Positions 1-9,712 of a stretch of 64,000 bases of DNA are shown here, one piece after another (positions within the stretch are counted from its first letter, which is position 1; every line of letters begins with the position of its first letter). Origin of the DNA: Niveomyces insectorum RCEF 264 (Eukaryota > Ascomycota > Sordariomycetes > Hypocreales > Cordycipitaceae); assembly GCA_001636815.1 (NCBI GenBank), contig AZHD01000008.1, positions 474,399-538,398 on the forward strand, given 5' to 3'. The notes below the pieces were generated by a model. It was not told the DNA's origin and searched no databases. It saw only the letters and a program-made list of their open reading frames with translations. A program made the position numbers and the translations under genes.

Positions 1-15
1 CGTTGCTTCACGGGC

Positions 16-1447
16 ATGGCAACAACCCCGGATACGAACCACCACGACCACCACGACCACCACCCGCCGCCGCCCATGGCCACCGCGGCGACGCCGTTGC
101 ACGTCGTCGTTGTTGGGGGCGGCATCGCCGGTCTCTCGGCCGCCATTGCGCTCCGCCTCGCCGGCCACAACGTGACCGTCCTCGAGGCGGCCGAGAAGAT
201 CGAGGAGATCGGCGCCGGCCTGCAGCTGTCGGCCAACGCCACGCGCATCCTCGCCGCCTGGGGCCTCGACGACAAGGCCCTGGGCAGCGACGTCGTCGAG
301 CCGTACAGCTGCATCATGAAGCGGTGGCGCGACGGCGTCACCATCGCCGCCGTCCCGCTCCACGCCCACCACCGTGCGCAGTACGGCGGGCCCTTTTGGG
401 ACATCCACCGGCACGACCTGATCGTGGCGCTGCTGGCGCGCGCCGAGGCGCTGGGCGCGCGCGTCCGCCCCGGCAGCCGCGCATTGTGGCCGCCGACGGG
501 CTCAACTCGTTCTGCCGCCAGCAGTTCGTGCCCACCGACCAGCCCGAGTACACGGGCGACATGGCGTTCCGCGTGCTGCTGACCCTGGCGGACCTCCCCG
601 CTGCCGCCCGCGCCTCTCTGGACGCCGTCGCCGCCACGCCGCAGTGCACGTACTGGCTGGGCCCGCGGGGCCCCGCCAAGGGCGGCAAGCAGATCAACCT
701 GGTGGCCGTGGCGCCGGACGACCTGCCGGCCGGCGTCATCCGGGCGCCCTGCCCTGTGGAGGACGTGCTCACGCTGTTCAAGGACTGGGATCCGCTGTAT
801 GTCGTTCCGTCTTTCTTTTTTTTTTTTTTTTTTCCTACCCCTTCCCTCCCTGCCTTTCTTGTTTTAGCTCGCTGATGATGATTTCAGGCTCAAACACATC
901 ATGTCGCAAGAGAAGACGATCTGGAAGTGGAAGCTGCACAAGCGGCCGCCGTTGGAAAACTGGTGCCATCCGTCGGGGCGCTTTACATTGATCGGGTACG
1001 ACAAGGACTCTCCATTCTGCTCTTTTATTTTTATTTTTTTTATTTTTCTAACTTACACCTCACAGAGACGCGGTGCACCCGACCTTGCCCTACCTCTCGC
1101 AGGGCGCCGGCATCTCGCTGGAGGACGCGGCCGTGCTCGGCCAGGTCCTGGCCGAGAAGCTGCCCCTGGCCGAGGCCCTGAAAAAGTACGAGGCCCTGCG
1201 CCGGCCGCGCACGACCAAGATCGTGCACGCGGCCACGCGGCAGCAGTTCTGGTACCACCTGCCGGACGGCGAGAAGCAGGAAGCGCGGGACGCCATCATG
1301 GGCGACCCGGAGTCGCGCGAGGGCGATCCGTTCCTGTGGCGGGAGCCCGTGTTTGCGCCGTGGCTGTACGGGTACGATGCGTACAAAGAAGCGAAGAAGG
1401 CGACCGCTGCGTCGGTCGAGGTGGCCGCCGATAAAAGTGCAGAATAG
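16..1447 (+). CDS. FAD-dependent monooxygenase, salicylate-hydroxylase-like, with an internal lesion
   Basis: Three exons, about 16-797, 888-995 and 1066-1447 (donors GTATGT and GTACGA, acceptors TTTCAG and CACAG). The N-terminus has the FAD Rossmann motif VVVGGGIAGL followed by GAGLQLSANATRIL. The middle has the segment VAADGLNSF, and the last exon supplies GDAVHPTLPYLSQGAG, the second FAD-binding motif, formed exactly across intron 2. The family hydroxylates aromatic acids with NAD(P)H and O2. The reading frame changes near 471-486: the N-terminal part reads in one frame up to GARVRPGSR and the next conserved block resumes in another frame at IVAADGL. About 25-35 residues normally present there, including the strand before the conserved ADG, are missing. 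This is a real deletion or an assembly error, so the product may be non-functional. The start is the first ATG in the window; the frame is open to base 1, so the true start could be upstream. An ATG at 76 is an alternative. Confidence 0.82.
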
Positions 1448-1859
1448 AGGAAGGAAAATTATGAAATAAGAATTTCTTGATGTTGCATTCTATGTAAATA
1501 CAATTCTTTTCATCTGATATATATGTTTTCTATGATATAATCTAGTAGCTTGTCGTGTCTCTTTTTTTATCGTACTGTGAACTGTATTGTTCAAAGGGTT
1601 ATAGATTTCTGGTCCTTTGACAAAGTTTTCATCTTTTTTCTCACTCTAAGCTGTACGTGCGTCCCTTCCGTCCCTTTGAAATCATTTTATAAGAGCAAGA
1701 CGTTCTACGGATACAGCTTCATCACTTGCTCGACATCACCACGATCGTTTTGTATTCACGTTCATGCGGTGTAGACTCAGTTCCGCTTCATATTCATGAA
1801 CTGTTTTTTGAATTTATACTATTCTGGTGCCGTACAAGGCTCCCCTCCCCCAAACACCC
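1448..1859. other. Convergent 3' intergenic spacer
   Basis: AT-rich sequence between the stop codons of two convergent FAD monooxygenase genes. No coding signal was found. Confidence 0.6.
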
Positions 1860-3809
1860 TCAGTCGCCCACGACCATCTGCGCCGCCTTGGCGATGGCGG
1901 CGGCCACGTTGTCCTTTTTGTACGTGTGCCGCTCCATGGCCTCGACCTCCTGCCACCGCGCGTCCACGTCGTGCTCCAGCAGCCACCAGTTGAGCGTGAA
2001 CCGCTCGCGGTACCGGCGGATCCACTCGGCCTCGTCGTCGCCCGCGGCGGCCACGTACGCCGTGTCCACCTTGTCCATCTGGATCTGCAGCTCGACGCGG
2101 CGCAAAAAGTGGCGCCGCGTCTCGTTGTACAGGTGCAGCGCGTACGGCACGTCGTACGCCGTGGCGGCCACGGGCGTGCCGGGCTTGCCGGGGTTGTGCG
2201 TGCGCCACAGCGAGAGGAACAGGGCGCGGACGTCGCCAAAGGCAAACGAGCAGCCGGCTCCGTAGGCGCCGGCGGTGGCTATGCGGTCAATAACGAGTAC
2301 AAACAAAAAAAATTCCCTTCAGAAAAAAAAAACTCACGGTGAGCTGAGTCGCCGACAAAGGCGACGGCGTCGTCGCGGATGAGGTCGCGCATCCACGGCG
2401 CGGCATTCAAGGGGTAGGCGTCGACGCTGGGCAGCGCGCGGACGACCTCGTTGATCACGGGGTCCCAGTCCTGGCGGTTGTCAGAATGACGCTGTAAAAA
2501 AAAGATATGGAGACGGGGCCGATAAACAAGATGACCTACCTTGAAATGCTCCAGCAGCCGGTCAATGCCCACCCGGCCCATGTCGTGTTCCCACCGCAAC
2601 GTGTTGGCGTACTCTTCCGGTTCCGTGACCATGGTGACGAACGAGTAGATGCCGGGTTCTACACTGTCAGTGACCTAGATCAATCAATTTATTTTACGTG
2701 AGACCCGACCGACACAGGCGTACCGAGTTTGGACAGAAAGACCACCTCCCCGTTCCGGCGCCACGAGGACGTGTCCGTGGGCAGGCCCTGGATGTGCTGC
2801 ACAACCTCCATCGGCACGTTTTGCCGGTACGAGACGCGGCCCCGGTACTTGACTTTGCTGTCTGGTAGGTACTGGTTCCGGATTTTCTGGCTCGGGGGGT
2901 CAATATGTGAAACGGTGAATGGGCGGTCGCGAGGCAACAAAAAAAAAAAAAAAAAAAAAAGAGTACAAACCGTCGGCGGCCACGACCAAGTCGGCCTCGT
3001 CCGTGTCGCCGTCGGCAAAAACGACGCGCATTTTGCCGCCGCTGCTGCTTCCGTCGCCGTCCGCGGGCGCCGTTTTGTCTACCCGCACCACGTGCTTGCC
3101 GTGCTGCACCAGTCCCGGCGGCACGTCCGCCATCAGCACGTCGTGCAACGCCTGCCGACTGACGCGGCCTTCCTCCATGTACCGCGGCGTGTGCGGCGAC
3201 AGCGCGCCGGCCAGGATCTCGCCCGTGCGCCAGTGCCGGTGGTTGATCCCGGACACGTTGTCGCCGCGGTACAGCAGGTACTGCATGCGCGCCCAGCCAG
3301 CCGACGACAGCATGCGCGACAGCGAGCGCATGGCCGACACCATGACGCCGATGAGGGCGCCGGCCTCGCGCACCTTGTCGGCGCGTTCGTAGACGCGGAT
3401 CGTGACGTCCGGCAGGCGGGCGAGCGCGGCCGCGGCCGCCGCGCCGGCCAAGCCGCCGCCGACGATGCTAGTCGTACCCGTCAGCAGCATTTCCCCAGCG
3501 CAAAACTATCTTTCTTTCCCGTTCAAATTTGGACTCGTTCTGCGTTTCTTACACAATCTTGAGCTTCTGCCGCGTGCCCGTGCCCGCCGGCAACGGGCCG
3601 GGATAGGCGCCGTTGATCGGGTAAAAGTTGCTTGGACGGCCTTGGCCGGCAAAGGGTGCGGAATAGACGACGCCGTCGCCAACGAGCCGGCAGACGTCAA
3701 CGCCATTATGGCCATTGGTCGTTCCATTGGTCGTCCCGTTGGTTGTCGTCGTCTCTTTGTGTGATGCCCCGTTGGTGAGAGCTCCGTTGGCCGGGGCGGA
3801 TTCAATCAT
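1860..3809 (-). CDS. FAD-dependent monooxygenase (PHBH fold), six exons
   Basis: Exons on the minus strand: 3809-3553, 3467-2967, 2890-2724, 2658-2540, 2491-2338 and 2278-1860, summing to 538 codons plus stop. The FAD motif reads KIVIVGGGLAGAAAA across intron 1, which shows that the first exon, with its Asn/Gly/Thr-rich leader of about 80 residues, belongs to the gene and that the ATG at 3490 is intronic. Later motifs are DLVVAADG and, across intron 5, FVGDSAHPTAGAYGAG, the usual GD motif of aromatic hydroxylases. Intron 2 carries a 22-base T run on the coding strand, and its borders (GTACTC...GAG) are the only weak ones; they were chosen because they alone keep the frame. The substrate is unknown. 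The gene is convergent with the other FAD monooxygenase and divergent from the C45 hydrolase, so the three may be co-regulated. Confidence 0.85.
2939..2960. repeat. 22-base A homopolymer (T on the coding strand) in an intron
   Basis: Uninterrupted A run just inside the donor side of intron 2 of the FAD monooxygenase; likely slippage-prone. Confidence 0.95.
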
Positions 3810-4768
3810 GGTCGTCGGCGATCAATCAATGTAAGCAAATGATTTTAATAATATATTCGCATGAAGTTTCCCAAATCACAACACAAAAAAAAAAAAAATC
3901 AAAGAGCTCCCTCTACCACTTTTATGACTGCGAAAAAAGTTGTTGACTCGCGATGAAAGCCAGCGATATGTTTCCTTCTCTGTTTTTTATTCCGTTTTCC
4001 TTCTACTCAGCCGGTCCAGTTGACCGATCTCTTTTTCTCACACGACAAAATCATACGAGTTTTAATTTTGACTATCACGCACACTGTCTTGAAAAAAACG
4101 AGGGCACAAAAAGCCGTTCCTTGACGGCCTTCCCAGAAGGAAGAAAGACAGACTCCCCCCAGGGCGGTTGACCCCCGTTCCAACGGACAAGCTTCCCAGC
4201 TTCCCAGCTTATCAGGCACTATTATCCTCACAGCCAGACAAACTTTTAGGCGAAAAGTAACGGGTTCCCTAGTCTGGGTTCAGATAACGCAAAACGGCTT
4301 GCATACCAAAAGGAAGAGTTGGAGGTGGCGGAAGCATGTCCACATTGCGAGGTGGTAGTAGCCCGCAGAAGAAGGGGGGGAAGGGGACTAGGACAAACCG
4401 GGTCGCGCCGGATATCTGCACAGCGTGTATTAAGTGACGAGGCATCAAGAAAACTGACAAGAGGCCATTGTGTAGAACGCTCAAAAAGCTCATTGAATAA
4501 CTAGACGGAAGCAGGTACCAAGCCTGGCCCGTCCTTTTGATTGGATAACTGTGTGAGTGTGTGGGATGGCCATCCTCTGTCCGGTTGCCATCCCGAGCCG
4601 CTTCCACGCTTCGACGTTTCTTGCTACATCTCGTAGTTTAGGCATAGGCTCTTGTTCTTCTGTGGGCTTACAAAATGTTAGATGGTTTTCAGAATTATAG
4701 ATTGGTTGCGTCCGGAGTATCAGTGCTCGTGCAAAACGAGGGACCGTTCGCCGTGTATAACACAAAAA
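3810..4768. promoter_or_regulatory. Shared divergent promoter region (FAD monooxygenase / C45 hydrolase)
   Basis: This 959-bp spacer separates two divergent start codons, so it must hold both promoters. It contains HGATAR-type sites (TTATCA at about 4209-4214 and AGATAA at about 4282-4287) that could bind a GATA nitrogen regulator, plus two weaker GATAA cores. The count is close to chance for this length. No gene was recognised in it. Confidence 0.5.
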
Positions 4769-6113
4769 ATGTTGGAAATTTATTGCTCGGGAACGCCGTA
4801 CGAGGTCAGTTATATTCTAAATGAGGTTTCAAGGATGGGAAGAAAAATGAAAAAAACCTAACAATATTGTATTCCGTCTTTGGTAGATTGGCCTTCAACA
4901 TGGCGAAGCTGCACGTCTCAAGATCGAAAGCGGCCTGCAGTTTTACCAGGCCTTTTTCAAACAGAAAACCGGCATGACGTGGACGGCCACGACAGCAGCG
5001 GCGCGGAGGTTTATGCCGATGCTCGAAGCCAAGTGGCCGCACTTTGTCGACGAGATGCGCGGTACGTCGAGCGTAGATTGTAGATCGTAGATCATGAGCA
5101 CGGCCGTTGACAGGACGTAATCACAAAACACAACGAGAGAAAGAACACAAACGAACTGACCGCCGTGTTGGCTGTGAGCTAGGCATCGCAGACGGTGCCA
5201 ACGTGCCCTTTGACAGCATCCTCGCCCTCAACGTGCGCACCGAGATCGCCATGGGCATGATGACCGACGGCTGCACGTCCCTTGCTTGGAAGACGGCCGA
5301 CGCGAGTTATCTCGCGCAAAACTGGGATGTACGTATTTATTAGCGCTGCGTCAGGCGGCGACATCACAGACGAAGAAGAAAAAGGGGGTTCTAACACGAG
5401 CAAAAAGTGGGAGCCCGCCCAGGAAGCCAACTTGGTCGTGCTGCACATCAAGCGAGACGGCGGCGGCGGCGGCGGCGGCGGTGGCGGAGCCCACATCGAC
5501 GGGGCGCACCGCACGCCCCGGCCGTCCCTCTGCCAGGTCACCGAGGCCGGCATCCTCGGCAAGATCGGGCTCAACGCCGCCGGCGTGGGCGTCTGTCTCA
5601 ACGCCATCCGGATCCGCGGCGTCGACTTTGCGCGCCTGCCGGGCCACCTGGCGCTGCGCGCCGTGCTCGACAGCCCGTCCCGGGCGGCCGCCGTGGCGAC
5701 GCTGGACACGGCTGGNNNNNNNNNNNNNNNNNNNNNNNNNNNNNNNNNNNNNNNNNNNNNNNNNNNNNNNNNNNNNNNNNNNNNNNNNNNNNNNNNNNNN
5801 NNNNNNNNNNNNNNNNNNNNNNNNNNNNNNNNNNNNNNNNNNNNNNNACGGGCTGGCGGCGGGGGCGGCCACGGCCACGGAACGCGTGGACAGCCCGGTT
5901 GCCGCCGCCGCCGCCACTCGGTCCGCGTTGGAACGCATCTTCGAAGACGAAGACAACGGGCCCTTTGGCATCAACAAGGCCGGCACCGCGGCGGAGCCTC
6001 TGCGGACGCTGTTCTCCATCGTGATGGAGCTCAACGAGAAGAAGGCCTTTGTGCGCTTTGGACGGCCCACGGCGGACTCGGCGCGGGTCGTGCTCTCCCC
6101 ATGTGATTTATAA
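4769..6113 (+). CDS. Peptidase C45 / acyl-CoA:6-aminopenicillanic-acid acyltransferase-like Ntn hydrolase (interrupted by gap)
   Basis: Exons 4769-4804, 4887-5061, 5183-5328 and 5408-6113. The N-terminus reads MLEIYCSGTPYE, then IGLQHGEAARLKI, the classic start of penicillin acyltransferase-like proteins. Exon 3 has GIADGANVPF and TDGCTSLAWK; its Gly100-Cys101 is the expected self-cleavage site, with Cys101 the nucleophile (Cys103 in the Penicillium enzyme). Exon 4 continues WEPAQEANLVVLHI. A run of ten glycines follows where the family has a short loop. Bases 5716-5847 are N; the frame before the gap is not the frame after it, so the gap length is not real or it hides an intron. The C-terminus (LSPCDL) is not a peroxisomal PTS1, unlike penicillin-pathway members. 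The family covers acyltransferases and amide hydrolases, so the substrate cannot be named; no other beta-lactam genes are present. Confidence 0.85.
5458..5487 (+). repeat. GGC-type trinucleotide repeat coding polyglycine
   Basis: Tandem GGC/GGT codons give about ten glycines in exon 4 of the C45 hydrolase. Confidence 0.85.
5716..5847. other. Assembly gap (132 N)
   Basis: Run of 132 undetermined bases inside exon 4 of the C45 hydrolase. The coding frame shifts across it, so the estimated length is unreliable. Confidence 0.99.
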
Positions 6114-7305
6114 GGAGACACGAAGGTAGGTAGACGTGAATTATGGCAAGACGAGCACGACATAAAACACAACTTGAGTCCGCATCTACGATGCAGCCTT
6201 TGAAAAACCGGCGCAAATTCTAAGACAAACAAATCTCGTTAACATTATTATTTTTATGCTATGAATAACTGCTGCTTTGAGCATGTAACGAGGCCGCCAA
6301 ATGTCTGCCCTGGCAGATGAACCACGACAAACTCCGCCGTTCGTAGAACTCCATACTCTGTGATGTCAAAATCTACCGAATAATTGCCCCCGTCGCAAAC
6401 ACGAGCCCCTGTGATAACCCAAGGCGATTGATTCGTGACGACCGAGCTTCGACAATCTACCCCTAATTTCGTAACTCACCGTCTTAATCAGAGCTAACGG
6501 TCGGCCTACTGAACAAGGCTCTCCTGCTAAAATGGGTTTTATTTTATTTTATTTTATTTTATTTTTCCGTTATCATTTTGGCACCCGTGCTAAGTTCTGT
6601 ACTCCGTATTGCTACCACTATCACTACCACCCCCCCTTAATCATGCGGTTGGTACCGTTATCCTATCTCTTGCATTGCTGGGTGCCATTGTTCGAAATGG
6701 GGACAGACACCCGGCCACGCGTTTGTCCAATAGGGAACCCGCTCCGCACTCCCCGGCTTTTTGTTTTCTTTATGATAGATCCCAAAGGAGGTGGATTATG
6801 ATATGTCTCTTCTGACGTTAGTTTGCAAGATGTGACGCTAGAAACGAGTGTTTGCACATCCTATCTCGAAAGAGAAGAGCCGACAGGCATCACAACGGGG
6901 GGAGGGTAATGACTCCATTAGACGTGTACAGGGAACGAAAGGGCATGCTTGTTCGTATGAGCGTCTCTGTGTTTTTTTTTCTGCATGCTTTTGTGATGGT
7001 TGTTGTACAGGCACAGTCGACCAGTCAATATTTCTTTCACTGAGCATATCTTTTTTTTTGTCGATAGTCACTCTTGTCATAAAAATACAGATACCATGCC
7101 TACGAGGGCCTTTGTATATAAATAAACCGGCAAGTTCGTGAAAACGAGGAGCATGGATGTTGGCGATCCTTTTTTTTGAAAAATCCTTCAAGTAGCAATT
7201 TTTTTTTCTTTCGTTTCCCCTTTTTCTTTATATTTTTTATATCCTTTTAATTCTGTCTCTCTCCTTCGTTGTCTCTCTCTCACCGTCCCTCTCCCGTCTC
7301 ACTCC
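6114..7305. promoter_or_regulatory. Intergenic region and promoter of the Dal5-type permease
   Basis: No gene seen. It holds a (TTTTA)5 microsatellite at about 6537-6566 and at least six HGATAR GATA-factor-like sites between 6570 and 7067 (6570, 6618, 6663, 6773, 6861 and 7062). A CT-rich leader at about 7250-7305 directly precedes the permease ATG, a common feature of fungal 5' UTRs. GATA control would fit a nitrogen-compound permease but is inference. Confidence 0.5.
6537..6566. repeat. (TTTTA)n microsatellite
   Basis: Five tandem TTTTA units followed by a T tract. Confidence 0.9.
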
Positions 7306-9011
7306 ATGGCTTTCACCGACATGTCGCTCGAAAAATCCAGGCATGCCAGGTCCACAGAGGACGCGGTCAACGGCGTGGCCACGTCCGAGGAGGGCAGCAA
7401 CCATGTTTTCATCGACCCGGAGATCGAGAAGCGGCTCGTGTGGAAACAGGACCTCTTCATCTTGCCCTTTGTTTTCATCACCTACATGTTCTCCTTCCTA
7501 GACCGCATCAACATCGGCAACGCCAAGACGGCCGGTCTCATGACGGACCTGCATCTCGTCGGCAACCAGATCAACAGTGGGTAGCCTGTAGTAAACAAAA
7601 AAAAGGTGAAAAAAAAACGACACTTTGCTAATCAGCTGCCGTCCAGTTGCCGTCTCCATCTTCTACGTCACGTACATCATCTTTGAGCTGCCCGGCGCCA
7701 TCTTCATGAAGCGCATCGGCGCCAACCGATTCAGTAAGGCAGACGTCTGCTCTTTTTTCTTTTCTTTTCTTTTTTTTTTCTTCTGCTTAACAACAACAAC
7801 AAAAAAACACTAACACCGTACAGTCAGCATTTGCGTGTGCGGATGGAGCCTCGTCACGACCTTTTCCGGATTTGAACAGAGCGCCGGCGCGCTCATCGCC
7901 TGCCGGCTGCTGCTCGGCGTCTGCGAGGCGGCGCTGCTGCCGTCCATCAACCTGTACCTGGCCATGTTCTGGACCCGCGAGGAGATCGCCAAGCGCTCCT
8001 CGGTCATCTTTGTGGCGCTGACCATGGCCGGCGCCTTTGGCGGCCTGTTTGCGTACGGCCTGCTGCAGATCGACGCCGGCGGCTACGCGGGCTGGCGCTG
8101 GCTGTTCTTCATCGAAGGCGCCGTCACCTTTGTCGTCGGCGTGTGCCTGTACTTTGTGTTCCCCTCGTCGCCCGAGACGGCGTACTTCTTGACGGCCGAG
8201 GAGAAAAAGGTCGCCCGCCTGCGCATGGGCATGGAGACCGCCGCCGGCGCCGAGACGATCGACTGGAGCCAGGTCAAGGCGGGCCTCACCTCGAGCGTCT
8301 GCTGGCTGTCGGGCATCACGCAGATGTTCGCCGACGTGTACAACTACAGTGAGTGTTTTTTTTTTTTTGGCTTTCTTTCTTTTCCCTTCTTTCCTTTCCC
8401 CGTTCAATGTATGTACTCACCGTTCGCCAGGCATCAGCACGTTCTTGCCCACGGTCATCCAGGGCCTCGGCTACAAGGGCCTCTCCATCCAGTACATGAC
8501 CATCCCCATCTACGTGCTCGGCTCCGTGTGCATCTTTGGCTTCGCCGCGCTCTCGGACCGCCTGCAGCGCCGCGCGCCCATCATGCTCGTCTGCAGCTTG
8601 TTCACCGTCACGGGCTACGCCATCCTCCTGGGCACGCCCGACCACAAGGCCGGCTACGCCGCCTGCTATCTCATCATGATCGGCGGCAACGCCATCCCGT
8701 GCCTCAACATTGTGTGGATCAACGGCAACTCGGCGCCGCACTACAAGCGCGCGACGGCGCTGGCCCTCAACCAGATCGTCGGCAACATCGGCGGCATCGT
8801 GTCGGGCCAGATCTACCTGACCGCGGAGTCGCCGCGCTACAAGACGGGCCAGGCGACGGCGCTGTCGTGCTGCCTGGCGTCGTGGGTCTGCACGTGGCTG
8901 CTGCTGGCTCTGCTGCACCGCAAGAACCAGGAAAAGGCCCGCAAGGTGCGCGACGGCGCGCCGGACACGGGCGTGGGCGACGCAAGCATCCACTTCAAGT
9001 ACCAGTTGTAA
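7306..9011 (+). CDS. Major facilitator permease, Dal5/allantoate (anion:cation symporter) family
   Basis: Exons 7306-7576, 7647-7733, 7824-8348 and 8431-9011 give 487 residues. After a hydrophilic N-terminus of about 55 residues comes the first membrane segment with the family signature SFLDRINIGNAKTAGL. Then follow IAVSIFYVTYIIFELPGA (across intron 1), RLLLGVCEAALLPSINLYLA, GWRWLFFIEG, the central loop around FLTAEEKKVARLRM, and a C-terminal half with further hydrophobic segments; about 12 membrane spans are expected. The family imports small organic acids and amides such as allantoate, ureidosuccinate, nicotinate or dipeptides at the plasma membrane. The start is placed by the CT-rich leader just before ATG. 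Its position between the C45 hydrolase and the carbamoylase-racemase fusion is compatible with import of an N-carbamoyl or amide substrate, but the true substrate is unknown. Confidence 0.9.
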
Positions 9012-9712
9012 GAATCGAAACGGGGGTGATGAACGGACGTTTGTGAGAGACGTGTAGTAGACAAGACAGATACGCCCGGACTCGTTTGCGTTCTAGAAAC
9101 AAATATACGTAGCTACTTCAACAAGCCTTCAGAAGAATCGAGGAATGCATGTCTTTCGTGATTTCTAGATAACCAAAATGATGCTGTAGATGTGTTTTTA
9201 TATTTATTTATTATTTATTTATTTTTTTATTTTTTATTATTTATTATTTTATTTTTTTATATTTTTTTGTATGGTGTCCGATCGTCGCGGAAAACTACCC
9301 GTCAAAGGTTCCTTGGAATTTCTCTCGCATAGCTCCGAGATGTACTTTCAATGTTTTTGTCAGACGTTGTTTGATTTGCAAAACATTCACTTCAAAGGAA
9401 TGCAAGACGTTCAAGAGGCTCCAGATATAAAACCAAGGCACAAGACGCGTTTAATAGGGCAGGTTGGGTTGTTGGAGGGGGAAGGCACGCACGCGGGCGA
9501 AACCGAGGAAGCAAGACCCCTCCTTTCCCCCTTAATTGGGCTTCATGGCCCCTCACATTACCTCTCCAGCCATATATAATATTGCCGAGACCTGAACAAC
9601 GACAACGAGAACAACAACAACGACGACCACATACCTTGGGTCTTTTCTTTGGCAGAAGCGACCGCATTTCAAACGGATTCTTATTTAAAAGCACCAGAAC
9701 CCACCGAGAACC
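9012..9712. other. Intergenic region with AT-rich low-complexity tract
   Basis: Contains a TTTA/ATTT-rich stretch at about 9197-9268. The rest is the promoter and leader of the downstream SH3BGR-type gene. No coding signal. Confidence 0.6.

Noticed and set aside
5351..6232. Antisense open frame over the C45 hydrolase and N gap
   Set aside because: Shadow of the sense exon; it spans undetermined bases.
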